The notes beneath the pieces were generated by a model. The model made no database searches and had not been told where the DNA came from. It was given only the letters and a program-made list of their open reading frames with translations. From positions 1 through 7,223 of the forward strand of contig CAMWKA010000090.1 of the NCBI GenBank assembly GCA_947174725.1: a stretch of DNA of 7,223 nucleotides, given 5' to 3'. The position numbers and the translations under genes were made by a program. Every line of letters starts with the position of its first letter. The stretch's first letter is position 1. The DNA is from an uncultured Lachnospiraceae bacterium (GTDB lineage Bacteria > Bacillota > Clostridia > Lachnospirales > Lachnospiraceae). Of this stretch, positions 1-5,345 are shown piece by piece.

Positions 1-85
1 GTATAATATATATTCGTGTGAAAATCAAATTATTTATTGTTATATTTTACATTAAATATCATGAATATATTTTTTATATCACATA

Positions 86-114
86 ATATTACATGAATAT
101 TTATTGAATGACAA
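86..114 (-). promoter_or_regulatory. Candidate leftward promoter with operator-like near-palindromes
   Basis: Read on the minus strand, TTGTCA (109-114) lies 17 bases upstream of TAATAT (86-91), giving 5 of 6 and 4 of 6 matches to the sigma-A -35 and -10 boxes. The spacer holds CATGAATAT (92-100), inside the near-palindrome AATATT-ACATG-AATATT at 85-101. The same 9-mer recurs at 60-68, downstream of the predicted start near 79, and a one-mismatch inverted copy lies at 11-19. This could be an operator for a gene to the left of the window. The stretch is so AT-rich that chance matches are likely. Confidence 0.3.
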
Positions 115-279
115 TATTAGGATCTCTATATTAGAATTTGAAATACTTGTATAGACAGCAAAACACCCGCTCCTGATTCAATACATCTTTGCTACATACT
201 GCCTATCAGATACCACAGAATTGTATGAAGTCTATGGAGAAAAAACTTACTGCTGTTCCAATTTTACTGCTTTGATGGT

Positions 280-312
280 TCAGCCGTCAGGACTATGGCG
301 GACGGCGTTGAA
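280..312. other. GC-rich inverted repeat after the last gene
   Basis: GCCGTC at 284-289 pairs with GACGGC at 301-306 around a loop of about 11 bases. TTCA at 280-283 can pair with TGAA at 309-312 after a two-base bulge. It starts only a few bases past the TAA stop of the membrane-protein gene ending at 315, the position expected of a terminator. Neither strand has a T-run after the stem, so an intrinsic terminator is not supported. An RNA-processing or 3'-stabilising hairpin is possible. Confidence 0.3.
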
Positions 313-314
313 AT

Positions 315-971
315 TTATCCAAATTGAAATGGAACCAGCAAGTTAAGAACAATTGCAAGAATAATTCCGATTGCTGTCATAATCATTGAACCTTTGATAG
401 TATTACGTTTCAAAACTACTAATCCACAAATAAAGACTATCAGTTCTAAAACGGAACGCATCTCAAAATAAATCATACCATAAACAAACGTCATATTAAA
501 TAATACCGCAATTATCATTGCAGAAAGGACAAAAGACAATTTGCTTTTTCCTTTTGCATACCAACAGATAAATGCCAACAACGGAGAAATAGCGGTAAAC
601 CCAAACCAAATCATTGCATAGCTTCTTGGGAAAAATCCAGCCACAAATTTTGAATAAAGATAGTAGCTTGTCACCATTCCTACAAAAAATACAAACACAT
701 TTATTGCCGCTCTGATTGAAGAACTACTATAAATTGAAATACATATAGCAATCAGTACCCATATAGCAAAACGCCCCAAAAAATTATGAACATCTAATAC
801 TCTATCTATCGCCATAAGCACGCTTGGAAGTTCACCCTGACGGAAATCCAAAAATTTTGAAAAAGTCCCTAAAGCAATTCCTAAAAGTAATATCCCAAAC
901 GTATCAACAACCTGTCTGCTAACAGATCTTGGTTTTTCTTCACATCGTATAGTATTCAAAAAGGATTTCAT
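315..971 (-). CDS. Multi-pass membrane protein of unknown function
   Basis: A 218-residue integral membrane protein. Hydrophobic stretches near residues 22-38, 67-81, 87-107, 117-138, 145-167, 172-187 and 193-213 suggest about seven membrane helices. A short basic/acidic N-terminus precedes the first. Distinctive conserved-looking segments are SKFLDFRQGELP (38-49) and AGFFPRSYAMIWFG (111-124), followed by SPLLAFICWYAKGK (129-142). The overall look resembles small uncharacterised Firmicutes membrane families such as DUF6518, but that name is from memory and unverified. No catalytic motif or signal peptide cleavage site is evident. The start is supported by GGAGG eight bases upstream. It begins 39 bases after the metallo-hydrolase stop, in the same direction, so co-transcription is likely. 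Sampled lines are only 32-35% GC, much lower than the preceding gene, which hints at separate origin. The gene is clearly real; its role is unknown. Confidence 0.85.
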   Translation of the reverse strand: MKSFLNTIRCEEKPRSVSRQVVDTFGILLLGIALGTFSKFLDFRQGELPSVLMAIDRVLDVHNFLGRFAIWVLIAICISIYSSSSIRAAINVFVFFVGMVTSYYLYSKFVAGFFPRSYAMIWFGFTAISPLLAFICWYAKGKSKLSFVLSAMIIAVLFNMTFVYGMIYFEMRSVLELIVFICGLVVLKRNTIKGSMIMTAIGIILAIVLNLLVPFQFG

Positions 972-1010
972 TACGCTTTCCTCCCCAACGCCTGCTACGG
1001 ATGATCAAAA

Positions 1011-1889
1011 TTATATCCTTTGCCACAGCAGCATATGATCCTGAAACGTAGCCGCCAGCTTCCCTGTGTCTTTCAACCATGAAAGATAAGAACGCACTGT
1101 GCTGCCTACCAACACATACTGTTCAAAATTCATGGTAAGCCCATAGCCTATAAACACTTCCTGCAAAATTCTCTCAAAGCACATCGGCTCCTTGCAAATA
1201 GACAAAATCTTCTCCGCCACCTCATGCACCTTATCCCTGTTGCAACGGACAAGTTCCTTGATATCGGCAGATACTTCCGCATGGGCAGGAACAAACATTA
1301 CGGCTTCCATTCCCTCTACCATATCCAGTGTTTCCAGATAAGCCCCTACATCATAAATGAAAGATACCGCATACTTCTCTAGGGTTTCCCTGCTGCTGAT
1401 ACAGTCCGCAAGGAACACCACTCCGTCCAGCATGCGAAAACCTACCATGTCAAAGAAATGCCCCGGCAGGGGGATTATCTCAATCTCCTTCGGAAAACCT
1501 TCATCTGAAAAATCAGTCACATCGCTTTCCTGCGCCATCAGAAATTTATGCCGCAAATCTTTACAGGGATAACCGCCGTAAAGGAAAGACGGTTCCAAGA
1601 CAGGGTATTTTGTGAAAGCCGCCTCTATGCCGCCGGAATAAACCTCACATCCTGTCTGTCCCTGCAAGTAGCGGTTACCGCCGATATGGTCTGCGTTGGA
1701 ATGGGTATTCAATATGGCCGTCAGATGCCATCCGTTCTTATCCAATATCTGCCTGACCTTCCGCCCCGCATCCTTGTCATTCCCGCTGTCAACCAGATAG
1801 ACATGATCCTTGTCCGCAACATAGACACCTATCTTTGCCGGGCAGTTTATGTAATAGCATTTCTCACTAACCTGTACCAATTCATACAT
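1011..1889 (-). CDS. Metallo-beta-lactamase-fold hydrolase, variant metal motif
   Basis: A 292-residue cytoplasmic protein of the metallo-beta-lactamase fold, a family of mostly metal-dependent hydrolases. The fold motifs appear in order: VDSG at 33-36, THSNADHIGG at 62-71, PGH with H144, LADC with D162, and PAHAE with H203. The usual HxHxDH motif reads H63-S-N65-A-D67-H68, so the second His is Asn. Ligands for the second metal (D67, H68, D162, H203) are all present, while the first site keeps only H63 and H144. Residues 220-292 are mainly helical with a final TVRSYLSWLKDTGKL pattern, resembling the winged-helix tail of LACTB2-like hydrolases. No signal peptide is seen, so a secreted beta-lactamase is unlikely; substrate is unknown. 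Start chosen on AGGAG nine bases upstream. That site overlaps the TAG stop of the VanZ-like gene, which ends 12 bases before, implying translational coupling. Confidence 0.9.
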   Translation of the reverse strand: MYELVQVSEKCYYINCPAKIGVYVADKDHVYLVDSGNDKDAGRKVRQILDKNGWHLTAILNTHSNADHIGGNRYLQGQTGCEVYSGGIEAAFTKYPVLEPSFLYGGYPCKDLRHKFLMAQESDVTDFSDEGFPKEIEIIPLPGHFFDMVGFRMLDGVVFLADCISSRETLEKYAVSFIYDVGAYLETLDMVEGMEAVMFVPAHAEVSADIKELVRCNRDKVHEVAEKILSICKEPMCFERILQEVFIGYGLTMNFEQYVLVGSTVRSYLSWLKDTGKLAATFQDHMLLWQRI

Positions 1890-1901
1890 TTTTGTTTTCT
1901 C

Positions 1902-2441
1902 CTAATATTTGTTATTATACAGAAATAAAATTACAAAACTCGCTATTCCGGCAATCGGAGCAAGGAATGCTATCATACGGCGCGCCCTCAGATCATCTTT
2001 ACACATCAATAACACCAATCTGTATATAAGGATTCCAAAGAATCCCCCTATGGTGTTTAAGATAATATCATCAATATCTCCAATGCCAAACTTAAAAATA
2101 ACCTGAATGATTTCCACCAATGTACTCACAAGCATAATCAGCAAAGTGTTTTTCCATATCCCTTTATTCTTTCTAAATAAAGTGATGTAAACACCCAAAG
2201 GTACAAAAATAACAATATTCCCCACCAGATTACTTACGGCAAAGGCGTGCAAAACAATAGCACCGTCTTTGTTTGATACTAAGTCATTACCCGATAAAAA
2301 ACTAACGATCCCTCGCAATGGAATGAAATTTATAGACCGTTCTAAATGCCGTGTTCTAAATAAGATCAAAATAAAAAGTGCAATATAAAAAACAAACACA
2401 CCATACAATAAGAAGTTGATCAATATACCTTTTTTTCTCAT
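1902..2441 (-). CDS. VanZ-like family membrane protein
   Basis: A 179-residue membrane protein with the VanZ-like domain. Visible family signatures are NFIPL at 38-42, NLVGNIVIFVPLG at 71-83, the EIIQ segment at 110-113 and GIGDIDDIILNTIGG at 119-133. Hydrophobic helices lie near 8-28, 72-90, 98-115, 124-145 and 156-175. VanZ was named for low-level teicoplanin resistance in the Tn1546 vanA cluster, but most chromosomal relatives have no shown role, and no other van gene is here, so glycopeptide resistance should not be assumed. It starts 52 bases after the ribU stop without a visible terminator. The ribosome binding site is weak: a purine-rich run ends about 19 bases upstream of the ATG, too far for usual spacing. 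A sampled line is about 27% GC, the lowest among the genes here, suggesting separate origin from its neighbours. Confidence 0.88.
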   Translation of the reverse strand: MRKKGILINFLLYGVFVFYIALFILILFRTRHLERSINFIPLRGIVSFLSGNDLVSNKDGAIVLHAFAVSNLVGNIVIFVPLGVYITLFRKNKGIWKNTLLIMLVSTLVEIIQVIFKFGIGDIDDIILNTIGGFFGILIYRLVLLMCKDDLRARRMIAFLAPIAGIASFVILFLYNNKY

Positions 2442-2493
2442 ATTTAACGCTTAACTTTTTCCTTTCTCCAAAGTTATGATAATTGCCAATCCC

Positions 2494-3138
2494 TTATATG
2501 ATCCCATTAAATGATAATATCAGCAGAATACAGGTAATCACGATACCCCCCGCAAGCAGCCATAAACCAATTGGTTTCCTGCTCTGCATATTTTGAGAAT
2601 CTGAGATATATCCTGCTTTGCGCAATGCCATTGTTATGGGTTTATAAAGCAGGAATGTGAACCCGGCGTTCAGTCCTGCTTTTAACAGATTAAACGGAAG
2701 AAACGCGGGAATCAGCAACTCTGCCACTGCTTCACGGGGATATCCCATATAAATAGGCGTTATCAGATAATTCCATAGCAGCATCACCACTACCATCATC
2801 AGGCTTCCCGCTACCAATCCTATCACGGCGCCGGATAGTGTCCTTTTCTTTTTATAGATAAAAGAAGCTGTGCAGGCAAAGGAACATGTTGATACGATGT
2901 TCATAATGAGCCCTATAGGTCCGTTCTCACTGATTGTCACCATTTCAATCAGCGACACGATCACAGATACGATAAAGGAAGTCATCGGTCCCCATATCAA
3001 GCCGCCCAGCGTGATAATGATATCTTTGGGGTCATATTTCAAAAATAGTACAACGGGGATCCGTCCAATCACTACCATTACATAAGCTATTGCGCAAAGC
3101 ATAGCGGTGGTGGTTATCTTTTTTGTCTTGCTGTCCAT
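2494..3138 (-). CDS. ribU: Riboflavin ECF transporter S component (RibU-like)
   Basis: A 214-residue membrane protein that fits the substrate-binding S component of energy-coupling factor importers, which dock with a shared EcfA/EcfA'/EcfT module (not in this window). The N-terminal helix TAMLCAIAYVMVVIG (11-25), the loop LKYDPKD (33-39) and GGLIWGP (45-51) are typical of RibU-type S components. Further helices lie near 52-68, 75-95, 103-130 and 141-167. An additional hydrophobic segment at about 192-213 would make a seventh helix, one more than the six of characterised S components. Specificity for riboflavin rests mainly on the FMN riboswitch directly upstream. Start is set by AGGAGG (3147-3152), eight bases before the ATG. 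Expression is expected to fall when FMN is abundant. Another flavin-related substrate is possible but less likely. Confidence 0.9.
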   Translation of the reverse strand: MDSKTKKITTTAMLCAIAYVMVVIGRIPVVLFLKYDPKDIIITLGGLIWGPMTSFIVSVIVSLIEMVTISENGPIGLIMNIVSTCSFACTASFIYKKKRTLSGAVIGLVAGSLMMVVVMLLWNYLITPIYMGYPREAVAELLIPAFLPFNLLKAGLNAGFTFLLYKPITMALRKAGYISDSQNMQSRKPIGLWLLAGGIVITCILLILSFNGII

Positions 3139-3146
3139 ATGTCATT

Positions 3147-3152
3147 CCTCCT
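3147..3152 (-). promoter_or_regulatory. Ribosome binding site of ribU, fused to the terminator U-tract
   Basis: A perfect AGGAGG lies eight bases before the ribU ATG. It follows immediately after the U-rich tail of the upstream terminator, so the decision to terminate is made right at the ribosome entry point. It also fixes the start codon of ribU. Confidence 0.85.
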
Positions 3153-3197
3153 AAAAATAAAAATCAGCACCTGAATAACCATATCTTTCAAGTGCCG
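3153..3197 (-). terminator. Riboswitch-controlled intrinsic terminator before ribU
   Basis: On the minus strand CGGCACUUGAA (3187-3197) pairs with UUCAGGUGCUG (3165-3175) over 11 pairs including two G-U, with an 11-base loop. It is followed by A-UUUUU-A-UUUUU. It lies between the FMN aptamer and the ribU ribosome binding site, the usual place for the expression platform of Firmicutes FMN riboswitches that act by transcription termination. A second stem-loop at 3210-3245 (CAGUA with UACUG, enclosing GCUAU with AUAGC) sits between aptamer and terminator and may take part in switching. Confidence 0.85.
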
Positions 3198-3258
3198 GAA
3201 AATATAAATCAGTATCACGCAGCTATATAAAATAGCATCCTACTGCATCATATAATTT

Positions 3259-3369
3259 CATCTTCTTCCATCCAGACTATACTGTTGGTTTTGGAATCAC
3301 ACCAAATCCTGCGTTTTCACGCTCGCGGACTTTACCGCCAATCGGGAATCTCACCCTGCCCTGAAGATA
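3259..3369 (-). promoter_or_regulatory. FMN riboswitch (RFN element)
   Basis: A complete FMN aptamer of about 111 bases. Closing helix P1 is AUCUUC (3363-3368) with GAAGAU (3260-3265), extended by a U-G pair. In order, the conserved blocks AGGGCAGGGUGAGAUUCCC, GGCGGUAAAGUCCGCGAGCG, GAUUUGGUG, GAUUCCAAAACC and ACAGUAUAGUCUGGAUGG are all readable. FMN binding in this class lowers expression of riboflavin synthesis or uptake genes, and the downstream terminator fits transcriptional control. The first gene controlled is the RibU-like transporter; genes further left may also respond if there is read-through. Confidence 0.97.
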
Positions 3370-3386
3370 TATCACTATTCAGTTGT

Positions 3387-3414
3387 CAAGCTAGCAAGCC
3401 AGCAAGCTAGCTAG
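3387..3414 (-). repeat. Three tandem 8-bp repeats at the start of the riboswitch leader
   Basis: On the minus strand a CTAG (3411-3414) is followed by CTAGCTTG, CTGGCTTG and CTAGCTTG (3403-3410, 3395-3402, 3387-3394). An inverted repeat AGCTAGC/GCTAGCT with a 10-base loop overlaps them. The array begins at the predicted transcription start and ends about 17 bases before the aptamer, so it forms the first bases of the transcript. Its role is unknown; replication slippage, a 5' stability hairpin or a protein site are all possible. Confidence 0.75.
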
Positions 3415-3417
3415 ATA

Positions 3418-3446
3418 ATTATACCACTTAAATCACCCATTTGCAA
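3418..3446 (-). promoter_or_regulatory. Promoter for the riboswitch-ribU transcript
   Basis: On the minus strand TTGCAA (3441-3446) is separated by exactly 17 bases from a perfect TATAAT (3418-3423), a sigma-A-type promoter. The predicted start is near 3411, giving a leader of roughly 270 bases that contains the repeats, aptamer and terminator. The -35 box lies only 12 bases after the stop codon of the second ABC gene, with no clear terminator between. Confidence 0.8.
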
Positions 3447-3458
3447 TACTTTTGCAGC

Positions 3459-5345
3459 TTAAGAATTTTGCAACATTTGTTTATGATACTGCAACGTATA
3501 CAAGTCGTAATACCGCCCCTTCCGGTGCAATAATTCCTGATGGCTGCCCTGCTCCACGATCTTGCCATGGGACAGCAGGATGATGTTGTCCGCATACTGA
3601 ATGGTGGAAAGCCTGTGTGCTACGATCAGCATGGTTCCAATATTCTTCATTTTTTCTAAACTATCCTGAATCAACAGCTCCGTCTCCGTATCAATGTTAG
3701 CGGTTGCCTCATCCAGAATCATGACCGAAGGCCTATGGATAATGGTACGGGCAAAGGAAAGCAGCTGTCGCTGTCCGGCAGAAAAATTATTTCCCCGCTC
3801 CCGTACTATTTCATCCAGCCCATTTTCCAGTTTGCAGATAAAGGAATCCGCATTGACGTAACGGCAGGTCTCCCACACTTCCGCATCCTCCACATTCTCC
3901 TTGCGCAGCAGGATATTACTGCGGATATCGCCGGAAAACAGGAACACATCCTGAAGCATCTGGCCAAAATGCCGCCGCAGGGAGGATATCTTGATTTTCC
4001 GGATATCGATTCCGTCGATCAGTATCTGCCCCTTCTGAATATCATAATTGCGGCAGATCAGGCTGAGGATCGTAGTCTTCCCGGAACCGGTAGAACCAAC
4101 AAACGCCACTGTCTGCCTCGGCTCCACATGAAATGACACTCCCTTCAGCACCCATTCATCGGGTTTATAGCAAAACCATACATCCCTAAATTCAATCTCT
4201 CCCTTCAACTCAGACAGTTCCATGGCATCGGGTTCATCCACGACCTCCGGCACCATGTCCAGAATGGTAAAGATCTTCTCTGCCGCGGCAAAGGAACGCT
4301 GCAGCATATCAAACTGCTCCGCCAGCGTCTGGATGGGATTAAAAAATCGGGAAATATACATGTAAAAGGATACCATGATGCTGCTGTCAATCACCTGTCC
4401 AAAATAATGGATATCCCTGATATAACCCTTTGCCCCAAAATAAAACAGACACAGGTTCGAAGAAATATAAAGCATGTAGACCATAGGCTGAAAAATTCCA
4501 AATACAAACATCCGATTCAATTTCGCCTTCTGCAGCTTCTGGCTGCGATCCACAAAATCATCCAGCTTCTGCTCCTCCCTGTTAAAAATCTGGGTAATCT
4601 TCATACCGGACAGATTTTCGGACAGATAAGTATTGATGTCTGTGGTGGCATCATTGACTCTGCGGTGTACCCGACGGGAAAACTTCCGGAAGATCACGGT
4701 AAACAACACTACAAAGGGCACAAAACACAGCACCATCAAGGTCAGTGCGTAGTTCAGCATCAGCATGGCGCCCAGTACCCCCACGATCACCATGGAGTTT
4801 TTCGCCAACGTCACCAGGATATTAGTGAACATATAGGAAATGGCATTGGGATCATTGGACACTCTGGTCACCAACTTTCCCACGGGGATGTTATTCAGCT
4901 GCTCGTGACTCAGGTTTTCAATATGGGTGAACACATCCAGCCGGATACGGGACAAGATCTTCTGACCCGTTTTCTGCAGGATCATCGCCTGACAATAAGT
5001 ACAGAACATGGACACCACCAAGATTCCCGCATACAGTCCAACCATGGCATATAACCGGCTCAACTCAAAATCATTTTTAATAAGACCCTGAATCCGTCCT
5101 ATGATCAGCGGAGAAACCAAATCGTATACGATGGAAAAGAGCATCACAAAAAACACCAGCACAAAGCTCCTCCAATAGGGTCTGGCATACTGCAGCAGGC
5201 GTCGGACGATCTCTCCGTCCGACATCTTCCGCTCCTTATCAGATTCATCCTTTACCTTCCGGAGCGCCGCGTAAGCCAGCAGGAATACAATCGAAAAAGC
5301 CCCGATGATAGCGCCCACAATCAATATCGGCAGATACTCACCCAT
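3459..5345 (-). CDS. ABC exporter half-transporter, subunit with catalytic Glu (BmrD/TM288-like)
   Basis: A 628-residue membrane-ATPase half-transporter, the second subunit of a probable heterodimeric exporter. A single helix at about 5-27 and a charged linker precede the usual six-helix membrane domain (about 55-345). The ATPase domain has an A-loop Tyr (Y393), Walker A GSTGSGKTT (417-425), Q-loop Q465, signature FSAGQ (521-525), Walker B VMILDE (541-546) with the catalytic Glu E546, and switch His H577. The signature departs from LSGGQ while the ATP-hydrolysing residues are intact, as in the consensus-site subunit of BmrD, TM288 or LmrD-type pairs. Substrate is not readable; drugs, peptides or lipids are all exported by relatives. 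Start chosen at 5345: AAGGAG lies nine bases upstream. A longer in-frame form reaching 5507 lies wholly within the upstream gene and encodes a Trp/Arg-rich, non-ABC stretch, so it is rejected. It overlaps that gene by 8 bases. Confidence 0.93.
   Translation of the reverse strand: MGEYLPILIVGAIIGAFSIVFLLAYAALRKVKDESDKERKMSDGEIVRRLLQYARPYWRSFVLVFFVMLFSIVYDLVSPLIIGRIQGLIKNDFELSRLYAMVGLYAGILVVSMFCTYCQAMILQKTGQKILSRIRLDVFTHIENLSHEQLNNIPVGKLVTRVSNDPNAISYMFTNILVTLAKNSMVIVGVLGAMLMLNYALTLMVLCFVPFVVLFTVIFRKFSRRVHRRVNDATTDINTYLSENLSGMKITQIFNREEQKLDDFVDRSQKLQKAKLNRMFVFGIFQPMVYMLYISSNLCLFYFGAKGYIRDIHYFGQVIDSSIMVSFYMYISRFFNPIQTLAEQFDMLQRSFAAAEKIFTILDMVPEVVDEPDAMELSELKGEIEFRDVWFCYKPDEWVLKGVSFHVEPRQTVAFVGSTGSGKTTILSLICRNYDIQKGQILIDGIDIRKIKISSLRRHFGQMLQDVFLFSGDIRSNILLRKENVEDAEVWETCRYVNADSFICKLENGLDEIVRERGNNFSAGQRQLLSFARTIIHRPSVMILDEATANIDTETELLIQDSLEKMKNIGTMLIVAHRLSTIQYADNIILLSHGKIVEQGSHQELLHRKGRYYDLYTLQYHKQMLQNS

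Larger units (their letters stand above)
1..314. other. AT-rich non-coding left edge
   Basis: No convincing gene is visible here. The first 150 bases are very AT-rich and carry a candidate leftward promoter and repeated CATGAATAT sites (listed separately). From about 155 a plus-strand frame stays open after a TAG at 152-154 for at least 45 codons. It has no good start codon or ribosome binding site, reads through residues such as SDTTELYEVYGEK, and is not a family I recognise; it could be a gene remnant or chance. An 8-bp direct repeat TTACTGCT occurs at 248-255 and 265-272. A GC-rich inverted repeat sits just before the end of the minus-strand gene that stops at 315. Confidence 0.5.

Noticed and set aside
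1548..1928. 126-codon plus-strand open frame
   Set aside because: Antisense to the metallo-hydrolase, whose motifs are clear, and runs over the next gene junction.
1902..2441. Glycopeptide resistance from the VanZ-like gene
   Set aside because: No vanHAX, vanRS or other resistance genes are present, and chromosomal VanZ-like proteins are common without any resistance role.
3359..3390. TTGACA just before the aptamer as a second promoter
   Set aside because: No acceptable -10 box occurs at 16-18 bases; the nearest TATATC is at about 12 bases.
3441..3478. TTGCAA-flanked inverted repeat as terminator of the ABC operon
   Set aside because: Only about five to six weak A-T-rich pairs and no T-run follow; the bases are better explained as the -35 box of the next promoter.
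4407..5054. 215-codon plus-strand open frame rich in His and Gln
   Set aside because: Shadow of the ABC membrane domain on the other strand; low-complexity composition is typical of antisense reading of hydrophobic codons.
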